NCBI RefSeq assembly: GCF_046545555.1
Contig: NZ_JBHZTH010000003.1
Coordinates: 271,687-335,686 of the forward strand
DNA: 64,000 nt
DNA from: Winogradskyella sp046545555
Lineage (GTDB): Bacteria > Bacteroidota > Bacteroidia > Flavobacteriales > Flavobacteriaceae
Direction: 5' to 3'
Position numbers and translations under genes: made by a program. The notes below the pieces were generated by a model. The model was given only the letters and a program-made list of their open reading frames with translations, was not told the DNA's origin and searched no databases. This document shows positions 17,053-25,717 of the stretch, piece by piece (position 1 is the stretch's first letter; each line of letters starts with the position of its first letter).

Positions 17053-18166
17053 GTATATGATAAACAGGATATGATATTGTTTTCTTTTCCGCCTTTATAC
17101 CATAGTTATCCTCTAAATCATTTTGCATAAGTTGAAAAAATTTATAATGAAAATCCCAATCGTGCGGTGTTAAAGACAGGTTAGTATCATCTGGTACAAT
17201 TACAGGTATATCTAAAACATGTGCTAGTTGGTATGCAATATCTTTTAAAGATACATTGTCCGCTTTTATCTCAGAATCGCCTATTAAATATCTCACATTA
17301 TTTTCTCCCCAATCAATTTGATTTGTATCCCAAAATCTAGGATTTTCAACTGTAAAATTTATGCCCTCACCCTCATTAATTTTTCTATCTACGCCCAACC
17401 TCATCTCAGTAATGAGTTTAAATGCCATATTTTCGTTTGCACTAAATGGCTTTTTAAAATAAATTTCATAATTGGTATTTAAATCATCTGGCAATACAAT
17501 TTGGTTTTTATAAATCTTTGCTAAATAACCAATAATAGGTTTTAAAGTACCTGTTAATTTTAAATAGTGTTTATTATCAACAACTATTAAGTCTTCACTT
17601 TTTGTAGACAAAGCCTTTATTTCTAGGTCTTGCGTCGGCTTATATTCGTTAACAGCAATTTCGTCTATAGCTACAACATTAAAAAATGATTCTACAGTAG
17701 ACGTTTTAGTTTGCATTCTTAAAAATTTAGAAACCATATTAGCTTTTAAATTTGGTGCTCCTCCTCGCCACAAAACTTTACCATCTGCATTAAAAAGAAC
17801 TCCATCCGGTAATACCTTTACTCCATAATTTCTAAATGTTTCCTTTTTATAATCTATGGCAACCGCTAATTTATTAGGTTTACCTTTTAAAAACCGTTCA
17901 ACTTTTAAGGGATTCTCAGAAGAAAGTGATACCACATAAAAATCATTTGGGAACTGTTTTTGTAAAACGCCTAAATGTTCTTTTGCAGCTATACATGGTA
18001 CGCACCATGTTGCCCAAAAATCAACAAAATACAGTTTATTATTATCTAGCGTAGCTATTTGAGATTCTTGGAGAAACTCCGAAACTTTAATTTGACCAAA
18101 AGAATAAGATGCTGTTAGGAGGCAAATTATAACTAATGTAAAATGTTTATTTTTAAAACAATTCAT
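17036..18166 (-). CDS. TlpA-like thioredoxin protein with DUF3738-like C-terminal domain
   Basis: 376 residues. Signal peptide 1-24; a periplasmic TlpA/ResA-type thioredoxin domain with WATWCVPC (redox Cys55 and Cys58) to about residue 150; then about 220 residues ending in a domain that resembles DUF3738 (NNVRYLIGDSEIKADNVSLK, then NDLEDNYGIKAEKKT before the end). It is expected to reduce or exchange disulfides in the periplasm; the fused domain suggests a dedicated partner. It converges on the OmpA gene and its 3' end is inside that gene's terminator. Confidence 0.8.
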   Translation of the reverse strand: MNCFKNKHFTLVIICLLTASYSFGQIKVSEFLQESQIATLDNNKLYFVDFWATWCVPCIAAKEHLGVLQKQFPNDFYVVSLSSENPLKVERFLKGKPNKLAVAIDYKKETFRNYGVKVLPDGVLFNADGKVLWRGGAPNLKANMVSKFLRMQTKTSTVESFFNVVAIDEIAVNEYKPTQDLEIKALSTKSEDLIVVDNKHYLKLTGTLKPIIGYLAKIYKNQIVLPDDLNTNYEIYFKKPFSANENMAFKLITEMRLGVDRKINEGEGINFTVENPRFWDTNQIDWGENNVRYLIGDSEIKADNVSLKDIAYQLAHVLDIPVIVPDDTNLSLTPHDWDFHYKFFQLMQNDLEDNYGIKAEKKTISYPVYHIQKKAP

Positions 18167-18248
18167 ATAAAAATATAATTTACTTAAGTGTATTCAAATA
18201 CCATGCTAAAATAGTCAATTTAATGAATCACTCCATGTCTAACGCAAC

Positions 18249-19217
18249 CTATAACTGAAAATTGTCACCTTCTTTAGCAAATCTAAACCCTAAATTTTGA
18301 ATACTATCCTTTAAATAATGATTATCTCTAATTGTTGGATTAGTATGATTAAAATGTATAAAATGAATTTTATGTTTAGTTGCTAAGGATTCATTTTCAA
18401 ATAAAGTCGTTGTTTGTGTTGTAAATGGGTGTGGAATTTTACTCATATCGCGATCTAATTCCCCATCTCTAAAAAAAGAAGCATCTAAAAATGCATAATC
18501 AACTTTTTTTACTTCATCTACAATATTTAATTTCCAAGTTTCCCACTTATCTATATCTGGTATAAACAATGCTGACTTATGCTTTCCGAAAATTTTATAA
18601 CCAACAGTTTCAGAGTATTCATCGCGATGTGGCACTTGAATAGGAAGAATACGCAATGAAGAATTTAAAGTTATTAATGAATCTTTAGCTAAGCACTTTA
18701 ATTCAATATTATTTTTAGTTACTAATTGACTCCAAGGCCCATTATTTTCTAAGTAGTTTTTGAGTCTTGGCATAGCATAAACCGGTATATTATTACTTCC
18801 TAGTGCCTCAAACCCTAAATACATTAAACCTGTATAATGTCCTATATGAGCATGTGTTAAAAAAACACCATCAATTACTCTTCCATTATCTAAATGATTT
18901 TCTTTTAATATTTGCGTTTGTTCGCTCATGTCTGGTGTAGCATCGAACAACCATTTTTTCTTTTCTTTTAAATCAATTAAACCAAGACAAGAAACTAATT
19001 TCTTTGATTCTTTTTTATTATAATAAAGTTTGCAACACGCTTTATCACAATTGATTTGAGGATAACCACCATCTTGAGCTATTCCCAAAATTGTTATATA
19101 CTGATCAATACCTTGTTCTTTTGATAAGTCTAAACCACCATCAGTTTTTTCTCTTTTTGTAGTACAACTTAGCACTAAAAACAGACAGAATAGAAATACT
19201 ATTTTACTTTCTTTCAT
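18249..19217 (-). CDS. PqqB-like metallo-beta-lactamase-fold lipoprotein
   Basis: 322 residues. Lipoprotein signal MKESKIVFLFCLFLVLSC (Cys18). The body follows PqqB: opening YITILGIAQDGGYPQINC, a Cys pair in DKACC, and the metal motif HAHIGHYTGL, where the usual Asp of HxHxDH is Gly as in PqqB. Other PQQ genes are absent, so this is not evidence for PQQ biosynthesis; Bacteroidota carry many such stand-alone hydrolases of unknown substrate. Located in the envelope. Confidence 0.85.
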   Translation of the reverse strand: MKESKIVFLFCLFLVLSCTTKREKTDGGLDLSKEQGIDQYITILGIAQDGGYPQINCDKACCKLYYNKKESKKLVSCLGLIDLKEKKKWLFDATPDMSEQTQILKENHLDNGRVIDGVFLTHAHIGHYTGLMYLGFEALGSNNIPVYAMPRLKNYLENNGPWSQLVTKNNIELKCLAKDSLITLNSSLRILPIQVPHRDEYSETVGYKIFGKHKSALFIPDIDKWETWKLNIVDEVKKVDYAFLDASFFRDGELDRDMSKIPHPFTTQTTTLFENESLATKHKIHFIHFNHTNPTIRDNHYLKDSIQNLGFRFAKEGDNFQL

Positions 19218-19227
19218 CTATATAATT

Positions 19228-19235
19228 TATCTTTG
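19228..19235 (+). promoter_or_regulatory. -7 box of the DUF4197 gene
   Basis: TATCTTTG fits TAnnTTTG, 24 bases before the ATG, in the 41-base divergent gap. No -33 box is evident. Confidence 0.4.
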
Positions 19236-19258
19236 CTAAATATATAAAACCTTAAATC

Positions 19259-19966
19259 ATGATTAAGAGAATTTTTGCCCTACTTATTATTTTAAATTTA
19301 ACTGCTTGTGCAGAATTGCAGCAAGTTGTAGATTCCTTACCACAATCTGGTGGAGTACTCAGCGATACAGATATTGCGTCTGGATTAAGACAAGCTTTAG
19401 ACCTAGGAATTGATAAACAAGTTACAAAACTTACACAGAAAGATGGTTTCTTTAAAAATGAGTTAGTTAAAATTTTACTTCCTGAAGAGTTAAGAAAAGT
19501 AGATGATGCACTTCGTAAGATTGGATTAAGTAGTTTAGCAGATGATGGACTAAAAGTGCTAAATAGAGCAGCAGAGGATGCAGTTAAAGAGGCCACGCCA
19601 ATTTTTATTAACGCAGTAAAAGATATTACTTTTAACGACGCAAAAAATATTTTACTAGGCGACGACAATGCCGCAACATTTTATCTCACTAGTAAAACAA
19701 AAACAGAATTGTACAATAAATTTAAACCTGTTATTGACAATTCTTTCAGTAAAGTTGGAGCGGATCAAATTTGGACCAATCTTATTACTAAATACAACAG
19801 TATTCCTTTGACCAACAATGTTAACCCAGACTTAACAGACTATGTTACTAATGAAGCTTTAAAAGGAGTTTATACGATGATAGCTTTAGAAGAAAAAGAA
19901 ATTAGAACTAAAGTTTCTTCTAGGACTACAGATTTATTAAAGAAAGTATTTGCTCTACAAGATTGA
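19259..19966 (+). CDS. DUF4197 lipoprotein
   Basis: 235 residues. Lipoprotein signal MIKRIFALLIILNLTAC (Cys17). The remainder is an all-helical domain matching DUF4197 in length and wording (SDTDIASGLRQALDLGIDK, KILLPEELRKVDDALRKIG, and TRTTDLLKKVF-like end). DUF4197 proteins are periplasm-facing lipoproteins of unknown function in proteobacteria and Bacteroidota. The gene is divergent from the PqqB-like gene and is followed after 140 bases by a strong terminator. Confidence 0.87.
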   Translation: MIKRIFALLIILNLTACAELQQVVDSLPQSGGVLSDTDIASGLRQALDLGIDKQVTKLTQKDGFFKNELVKILLPEELRKVDDALRKIGLSSLADDGLKVLNRAAEDAVKEATPIFINAVKDITFNDAKNILLGDDNAATFYLTSKTKTELYNKFKPVIDNSFSKVGADQIWTNLITKYNSIPLTNNVNPDLTDYVTNEALKGVYTMIALEEKEIRTKVSSRTTDLLKKVFALQD

Positions 19967-20000
19967 TAATTAATAGTAGTATTAAACTTCAATTAATTAT

Positions 20001-20016
20001 ATGCTAACCTTAGCAT
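20001..20016. repeat. Small perfect inverted repeat
   Basis: ATGCTAA-CC-TTAGCAT, a 7-bp-arm palindrome in the 3' region of the DUF4197 transcript, upstream of the terminator at 20108. Confidence 0.35.
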
Positions 20017-20107
20017 AACATTTAACACAAATAAAGTTTGCATTTTTGTAATGCAGAAGATAAGTTATATTAAATCTTTACAAAAAATTAGAAAAGTTAG
20101 TTAGATT

Positions 20108-20138
20108 AAAGTCGGTATTTAGTTAGTGCCGACTTTTT
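20108..20138 (+). terminator. Intrinsic terminator
   Basis: AAAGTCGG / CCGACTTT stem (extendable by G-T and A-T pairs) with a TTTAGTTAG loop and TTTTT tail. It ends the DUF4197 transcript 140 bases after its stop; the intervening segment has no ORF. Confidence 0.75.
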
Positions 20139-20163
20139 CTATAATAATTTATAATCAAATAAA

Positions 20164-20856
20164 TTAAAATAACCGAAATCCCAATATTAAAGAAGAATTT
20201 TTAAAAGGCCCTTGATAAGAGGCATATTTAGACAAAACATCTCTTGTTGTAGATATACGATATTCTAAACTAAAACGCTCGTTAAAGCTATAACCGAAAC
20301 CTAAAACTAGGTTTAAATCCGATTTAATCTCTAGATCATTTTCGAACTCAAATTGCTCTTCATAATCTATTTCATTATTTAAATCCGCTACAAGAACTAC
20401 AGCAAAATTTAAAAACAGCTTAGACCTTCCATAATACATATGATGCCTAATACCAACTGGCACTTCAATATAACTATAATCTATTTTGACAGATGTGAGA
20501 TTAGAGTTATCAATTGCAGATGGTAATTTTTGAACGGAATTATATGAGTCATAAGTTGGCTCAACAAAAGCACTCCACTTATTTGAAGACGCAAAAATAA
20601 ATTCCATTTCAATTCCAAATCTTATTGAATTCTCCTTATCAAAATTAACAGACTGATTATCTTCTATGAATATCCCTTCTTCAAATTTGACTTTTGACTT
20701 CGACCAAGACTGTCCTGTTTTAACTTTTAAGTTAAATGCACTATTAATACGTTTTATATATGACTTTTGAGCAGAATTTAAATCATTTTGAGCATAACTA
20801 GAAACTAAAAAAAAGACACAGAATAAAAATAGTACAAATCTTATATTATCATTCAT
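20164..20856 (-). CDS. Outer-membrane beta-barrel protein
   Basis: 230 residues. Signal peptide 1-22 (ends SSYAQ), then alternating hydrophobic/polar strands typical of small 8-10-strand barrels (SWSAFVEPTY-like strands, YIEVPVGIRHHMYY, LGFGYSFNERFSLEYRIS) and a final strand ending in Phe (LILGFRLF), the usual BAM signal. It resembles PorT-like or generic porin-family proteins of Bacteroidota. It is the last gene after the metal-receptor protein, separated by only 9 bases, so it may serve the same process. Confidence 0.78.
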   Translation of the reverse strand: MNDNIRFVLFLFCVFFLVSSYAQNDLNSAQKSYIKRINSAFNLKVKTGQSWSKSKVKFEEGIFIEDNQSVNFDKENSIRFGIEMEFIFASSNKWSAFVEPTYDSYNSVQKLPSAIDNSNLTSVKIDYSYIEVPVGIRHHMYYGRSKLFLNFAVVLVADLNNEIDYEEQFEFENDLEIKSDLNLVLGFGYSFNERFSLEYRISTTRDVLSKYASYQGPFKNSSLILGFRLF

Positions 20857-20865
20857 TTATATTTT

Positions 20866-21654
20866 TCATTTATAACCTATGATTTTACTAAAATACGTAT
20901 AAGACTTTAGTAATCTACTTCCATACCATGAAAACAATTCACCATCCACAATTTTAATAACTTTCCGAGGAAACTTAGATTTCAATTCTAACACATGTTT
21001 TTCACTAAAAGGAAAAGGCTCACTAGACAGAAGAATTATATCTGTATCTTTTAGTCTTTCGTCAGTTAAATTAATTTCAGGATATCTGTTTTCACTTTCA
21101 AAGCTATTTTCAAAACTTACCTCCCTGAGCATACTGTCTATAAAAGTGCCTGAAGCAACTACCATCCAAGGATCTTTCCAAATAAAATAAGCAACTTTCT
21201 GTTTTTTTATTGTCTCAACCTTTTTTTGAAAATTTATGCGTTTTTCTTCAATACTAGCAACAATACTAGAGGCTGCTTTTTCTATTTTAAAAAGCTCGCC
21301 ATACATTCTAATAAGTTCAAAACAATCGTGAATATTAGATACATCACTAATATGAATTGGAGCAATCTCTTTTAAAGCCTCTATAATATCTTTAGTATTT
21401 TCTTCCTTATTACAGAGGATAATATCTGGTTGAAGTTCCTTTATTTTTTCGACATTAATTTTCTTTGTTCCACCAATCACTTTTTTAGATATTCTTAGAT
21501 GCTTTGGATGAACGCAAAATTTAGTTACACCAACCAAACTAGATTCTAAACCTAAATCAACCAGTAACTCTGTTTGCGAAGGTACTAATGAAACAATACG
21601 CTCTGGAGTTTTTTGAATTACAATTGTTCTATGTAACTGGTCAATAAATTTCAT
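20866..21654 (-). CDS. BtuF-like helical-backbone metal receptor protein (no signal peptide)
   Basis: 262 residues of the class III periplasmic-binding fold used for cobalamin, heme or siderophores (PERIVSLVPSQTELLVDLGL, INVEKIKELQPDIILCNKEEN, a long central helix about 120-150). Unlike normal ABC substrate-binding proteins it starts directly with the fold (MKFIDQLHRTIVIQ) and has no signal peptide or lipobox, so it should remain cytoplasmic unless the start lies elsewhere; there is no upstream alternative before the stop in frame that I can support. No permease or ATPase is nearby. It lies 33 bases after pyrF. Confidence 0.8.
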   Translation of the reverse strand: MKFIDQLHRTIVIQKTPERIVSLVPSQTELLVDLGLESSLVGVTKFCVHPKHLRISKKVIGGTKKINVEKIKELQPDIILCNKEENTKDIIEALKEIAPIHISDVSNIHDCFELIRMYGELFKIEKAASSIVASIEEKRINFQKKVETIKKQKVAYFIWKDPWMVVASGTFIDSMLREVSFENSFESENRYPEINLTDERLKDTDIILLSSEPFPFSEKHVLELKSKFPRKVIKIVDGELFSWYGSRLLKSYTYFSKIIGYK

Positions 21655-21687
21655 TTCGAGATCTTAAAACAAGTTTAGAAGCGCAGA

Positions 21688-22503
21688 TTATTCTGAAAGA
21701 ATAGCTTTCATCTGTAGCTGTAATTCTCTAGCTTTTTCTGCTGCTGCATTTGCAAAATCTTCGGATTGAGAAGCATAAATAATACCTCTTGATGAATTGA
21801 TTAACAAGCCAACAGAATCATTCATCCCATATTTACAAACATCTTGAAGGTTTCCACCTTGTGCACCAACTCCTGGCACTAATAAAAAGCTGTTGGGAAT
21901 AATTTTTCTAATATCTAATAAATACTCAGCCTTTGTAGCTCCGACAACATACATTAAATTCTCAGAATTCTTCCAAGATTTAGAAGTCTCTAATACTTCC
22001 TTATATAATTCTACTCCATCAACAGATTTTGTCTGAAAATCAAATGCTCCTTCGTTGGAGGTTAAAGCCAAAAGAATAGTATGTTTATCTTTAAAAGCCA
22101 GGAAAGGTTCAACAGAATCTTTTCCCATATATGGGGCAACGGTAACACTATCAAAAGCTAAATCTTCAAAAAAAGCTTTCGCATACATCGTACTTGTATT
22201 TCCTATATCACCCCTTTTAGCATCTGCAATAGTGAAAATTTCAGGATGGTTTTTATTAATATAGTTAATAGTCTTTTCTAATGCTTGCCACCCTTTAATT
22301 CCGTAAGCTTCATAAAATGCTGTATTTGGTTTGTAGCCTACACATAAATGATGTGTTGCATCTATTATTGCTTTATTAAAGGCAAAAATAGGATCTTCTT
22401 CTTCTAGTAAATGCTTAGGGATTTTATTTAAATCTACATCTAAACCTATACAGAGAAAGGATTTCTTTTTTTTAATTTGTGTGATTAATTGTTGTGTAGT
22501 CAT
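21688..22503 (-). CDS. pyrF: Orotidine-5'-phosphate decarboxylase (type 2)
   Basis: 271 residues, longer than the E. coli-type enzyme and typical for the type 2 subfamily. The active-site segment FTIADAKRGDIGNTSTMYAK carries the catalytic Lys/Asp set (DAKRGD). It converts OMP to UMP in pyrimidine synthesis. The gene lies directly downstream of the prfA terminator, followed by the metal-receptor and barrel genes with short gaps, so these three probably form one transcript. Confidence 0.96.
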   Translation of the reverse strand: MTTQQLITQIKKKKSFLCIGLDVDLNKIPKHLLEEEDPIFAFNKAIIDATHHLCVGYKPNTAFYEAYGIKGWQALEKTINYINKNHPEIFTIADAKRGDIGNTSTMYAKAFFEDLAFDSVTVAPYMGKDSVEPFLAFKDKHTILLALTSNEGAFDFQTKSVDGVELYKEVLETSKSWKNSENLMYVVGATKAEYLLDIRKIIPNSFLLVPGVGAQGGNLQDVCKYGMNDSVGLLINSSRGIIYASQSEDFANAAAEKARELQLQMKAILSE

Positions 22504-22507
22504 ATTA

Positions 22508-22533
22508 GAAAAAAAGCCTCATAACAGAGGCTT
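22508..22533 (-). terminator. Terminator or attenuator between prfA and pyrF
   Basis: On the minus strand AAGCCTC / GAGGCTT with a six-base loop and a run of seven T, ending 5 bases before the pyrF ATG. It sits in the leader of pyrF, so transcription reaching pyrF must read through it or start within prfA. Confidence 0.7.
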
Positions 22534-22537
22534 AGAT

Positions 22538-23614
22538 TTAAATTACATCATCATTAGCCTTTAACAACTCTGTGTTCTCAGCCAACATTAATTCGTCAAT
22601 TATTTTTTGAATATCACCATTGATGATATTCGACAAATCGTATAGTGTTAAACCAATTCTATGATCGGTTACACGTCCTTGCGGATAATTGTAAGTTCTA
22701 ATCTTCGCCGACCTATCACCAGAGCTTACCATACTTTTACGTTTTTCAGAATCTGCTGCTTGTTGCTTTGCTAATTCTAAATCGTATAAACGGGAACGTA
22801 ACACCTTTAAAGCTTTCTCTAAGTTTTTGTGTGATGACTTTTGGTCTTGGCAACTAACAATCATACCAGTAGGCTCATGGTGTAGCTTAATTGCCGAATA
22901 TGTTGTATTTACAGATTGTCCTCCTGGCCCTGTTGATGTTGTACGCTCAATACGTACTTCTGTCATATCCAACTCATAATCAAACTCTTCTGCTTCTGGT
23001 AAAACCATAACTGTGGCAGCACTTGTATGCACGCGCCCTTGGGTTTCTGTTTGTGGTACGCGCTGTACACGATGCACACCAGCTTCAAACTTTAATGTAC
23101 CATATACATCATCACCAGAAACTTCGAAAATAACCTCTTTAAAACCACCAGATGTACCATCACTTTGACTTACCACATCAACCCTCCAATTTTTATCACT
23201 GCAATACTTAGAGTACATTCTAAATAAATCACCAGCAAAAATACTAGCTTCATCTCCACCTGTACCTGCCCTTACCTCAACCACTACATTTTTAGCATCG
23301 TCTGGATCTTTAGGAATGAGCATAAATCGGATCTCCTCTTCGAGTGTATTTATAGTTTCTTTTGCCTCGTCTAATTGCATCTTAGCCATTTCTAACATTT
23401 CTGCATCAGACCCATCGGCTATAATTTCTTCAGCCTCACTAACATTATCTAAAGCTTCTTTGTAAACTTCACCTTTATCAACAATCAATTTAAGATCCTT
23501 ATATTCTTTCATCAACTTAGCGTAGCGCTTTTGGTCTGATATAATATCTGGCTGAATAATAAGATCGTTTATTTCATCAAAACGCTGCTTAATTATCTGG
23601 ATTTTCTCTAACAT
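22538..23614 (-). CDS. prfA: Peptide chain release factor 1
   Basis: 358 residues, full length. The PxT stop-codon recognition tripeptide is PQT at 187-189 (VQRVPQTETQGRVHTS), which identifies RF1 (UAA/UAG), and the peptidyl-hydrolysis GGQ is at 231-233 in STGPGGQSVNTT. Domain 1 (1-105) is the coiled helical region. Single gene with its own promoter and terminator. Confidence 0.97.
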   Translation of the reverse strand: MLEKIQIIKQRFDEINDLIIQPDIISDQKRYAKLMKEYKDLKLIVDKGEVYKEALDNVSEAEEIIADGSDAEMLEMAKMQLDEAKETINTLEEEIRFMLIPKDPDDAKNVVVEVRAGTGGDEASIFAGDLFRMYSKYCSDKNWRVDVVSQSDGTSGGFKEVIFEVSGDDVYGTLKFEAGVHRVQRVPQTETQGRVHTSAATVMVLPEAEEFDYELDMTEVRIERTTSTGPGGQSVNTTYSAIKLHHEPTGMIVSCQDQKSSHKNLEKALKVLRSRLYDLELAKQQAADSEKRKSMVSSGDRSAKIRTYNYPQGRVTDHRIGLTLYDLSNIINGDIQKIIDELMLAENTELLKANDDVI

Positions 23615-23636
23615 CTTTTTACAAAAAATTGAATTT

Positions 23637-23671
23637 CAAAAGTACAATAATTTATGAATTTTGAAGAGCAA
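23637..23671 (-). promoter_or_regulatory. Promoter of prfA
   Basis: Minus strand: TTG (23671-23669), 24-base spacer, TACTTTTG (23644-23637). The -7 is an exact TAnnTTTG; the spacer is one base longer than the usual range. 23 bases before the ATG. Confidence 0.45.
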
Positions 23672-23732
23672 CTTGTAAGGACATATGAACATTTGAAAAT
23701 AAAATACCCAAAACATACGTTACATTATTAAT

Positions 23733-24020
23733 ATGCAGAGACTCCTAGCTATACTTGCATTTTATAAACCGTTTGTAGTCTGGTCTTTTATTGTAACCGC
23801 TATTATTGGATTTTTTAATCCACAATTAGCACCTGCAATAGTGACCAAATTATTTCTTACGGTTTTTGCATGGTATTATGTTAATGAGACTAGCAACAGA
23901 CGTAAATTAACCTTTTATAAAAATTTAGGATTATCGCCTTTAAAGCTATTTTCCTCTATGTTCGTTGTAGACTGTATTTTAACAATTGGATTCCTTATTG
24001 TTTTTAAGGAATTCACATAA
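23733..24020 (+). CDS. Small membrane protein, probable partner of the following ABC ATPase
   Basis: 95 residues, family not recognised. Three hydrophobic segments are visible (about 15-30, 37-50, 68-92) with a basic loop (NETSNRRKLTFYKN) between the second and third. It is much too short for a standard ABC permease, yet the next gene, 15 bases away on the same strand, is a lone ABC ATPase, so the two may form a minimal transporter or membrane-modulating complex. Confidence 0.6.
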   Translation: MQRLLAILAFYKPFVVWSFIVTAIIGFFNPQLAPAIVTKLFLTVFAWYYVNETSNRRKLTFYKNLGLSPLKLFSSMFVVDCILTIGFLIVFKEFT

Positions 24021-24035
24021 AAACGAATTTTAAAA

Positions 24036-24695
24036 TTGAAATTTGAATTAGACAATGTAGAACTTTACTTTAAAAATAGACGAATTTTAAATGGTATTTA
24101 CCTAAAAGCAGAAACTGGAAAGGTTACAGCAATTTTAGGTAGAAACGGTTGTGGCAAAAGTAGTTTACTTAACATTGCATTTGGTAGCTTAAAGCCAAAG
24201 TATATGCTAATACGATTAGATAATATACCGCTATTAAAACCACTGTATAAAACTAAATTTGTAAAGTATCTATCTCAATATGATTTTATTCCTAATGGAA
24301 TGAAACTATCTTTTGTTTTCAAACTTTACGACTTAAATTGGACCAATTTTATCGAAAATTTTGAAGGTTTCTCAAAATATAAAACTGCAAGATTTAGAGC
24401 ATTATCTGGCGGAGAAAGACGCTTAATTGAAACTTACATCATTATAAAATCCGATAGTAAAATTGTAATATTAGATGAACCCTTTTCTCATTTATCACCA
24501 CTGCATATTGAAATAGTGAAACAAATGATTAAAGAAGAAAAAGAGCATAAAATTATTATTATTTCCGATCATATGTACAAACACATAATTGATAGTTCTG
24601 ATGATCTTTATTTGCTAAAAAACGGAACAACAAAGAAAATCGAAAATCTAAAAGACTTAGAAGATTATAATTACTTAATCTCTAATAGCCTTTAA
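24036..24695 (+). CDS. ABC transporter ATP-binding protein
   Basis: 219 residues, starting at TTG (24036), the first start codon in frame and correctly placed for the domain (KFELDNVELYFKNRRILNGI). Walker A GRNGCGKSS, signature LSGGERR, Walker B IVILDEPF and a switch His in IIISDH are all present, so it should hydrolyse ATP. There is no permease nearby except the 95-residue membrane protein upstream. The stop codon abuts the convergent DUF3078 gene with no spacing. Confidence 0.87.
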   Translation: MKFELDNVELYFKNRRILNGIYLKAETGKVTAILGRNGCGKSSLLNIAFGSLKPKYMLIRLDNIPLLKPLYKTKFVKYLSQYDFIPNGMKLSFVFKLYDLNWTNFIENFEGFSKYKTARFRALSGGERRLIETYIIIKSDSKIVILDEPFSHLSPLHIEIVKQMIKEEKEHKIIIISDHMYKHIIDSSDDLYLLKNGTTKKIENLKDLEDYNYLISNSL

Positions 24696-25703
24696 TTAAG
24701 GCTCAGGATTAGTTTTAATGATATTGTCTAAGTCTAGCACTACGCCTACTCCAAGAAGTTGTTTCCACTGTAGTTTAGGACCTTGCAAAACAATTTCCTC
24801 ATTTGTCATTTCATTGCTCTCTACTTCTATCTTAATATCGTTATCATACCTGAGATGAGAACCGAGTGTAGCCTGAACATATTTATTGACTTTCATATCT
24901 AGATTAAATTCCCAATCTAAATCTACATTACCGAAGCTATTTAAATAGTCTGTATATAATCTTAAACGTGTATTTAAATTCATATTGTCAAATACTTCTT
25001 CTTCAAACTGACCAGTTAATAATATACCTAGTTCTTGCCTTGACTTTTTACCTTCTTTAATTATGTTACCCTCTAAATCATATATAGCAGGATCTACGCC
25101 AAAAGCTCCTTGATTTGCCAAATTATCGTCCAAAACAAAAGTAGTTTTCAATGTAAAAGGCGAACCGTATAGCGATAATCGATTTATATGGCGTCCATAT
25201 TCCATACCAATACCCATAAAAACATAACCTGGTGCTAAAAATCTCGAAATCGGTTCATCAGCATCAGGATTACTAAATCCATTAGCAAATTGCGTGTTAA
25301 AACTAAATCTAGCAGAATAAAACCAATTACTCTGAGAATTTTTTTCTAAACCAAAATTTGAAACCACCTCCATGACATCCTCTGTTTTAAAAACTGGCTG
25401 ATTATCTTGTTTATTAAGTCCGTATCGTAAAGTCAATGCAGAATTCCAAAAGAGATTTTCTTTTTTTAAATTAGCAGTTGCTCTGCCGCTTAAAATAGCA
25501 GATATGGAATTGGTACCACCAGCATTCCAATTTGTGAAGGACACCTGATTAAGATAAAAGCCAACTTCTTTTTTAGTTGACCATCCTAATTTAGCTTTTT
25601 CCTTTTTCTTTTTGCGTAAGAATAATGAATCTGGTTGAGCAAAAAGACCAAGCGAAAAAAATAAAGAAAATATAAAAATAATATTACGATAGTTGTTTTG
25701 CAT
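24696..25703 (-). CDS. DUF3078 outer-membrane protein
   Basis: 335 residues. Signal peptide 1-22 (ends GLFAQ), a Lys-rich linker (RKKKKEKAK) and the DUF3078 body with the conserved FTNWNAGGTNSIS opening and VMEVVSNFGLEKN. Repeated amphipathic strands suggest a beta-barrel. This family is near-universal in Bacteroidota and of unknown function. It is the gene after purM (14-base gap), probably co-transcribed. Confidence 0.88.
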   Translation of the reverse strand: MQNNYRNIIFIFSLFFSLGLFAQPDSLFLRKKKKEKAKLGWSTKKEVGFYLNQVSFTNWNAGGTNSISAILSGRATANLKKENLFWNSALTLRYGLNKQDNQPVFKTEDVMEVVSNFGLEKNSQSNWFYSARFSFNTQFANGFSNPDADEPISRFLAPGYVFMGIGMEYGRHINRLSLYGSPFTLKTTFVLDDNLANQGAFGVDPAIYDLEGNIIKEGKKSRQELGILLTGQFEEEVFDNMNLNTRLRLYTDYLNSFGNVDLDWEFNLDMKVNKYVQATLGSHLRYDNDIKIEVESNEMTNEEIVLQGPKLQWKQLLGVGVVLDLDNIIKTNPEP

Positions 25704-25717
25704 ACCTAAATGAACTA

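Noticed and set aside
18249..19217. Evidence for PQQ biosynthesis from the PqqB-like protein
   Set aside because: No pqqA, pqqC, pqqD or pqqE gene is near, and a lipobox makes it an envelope hydrolase.
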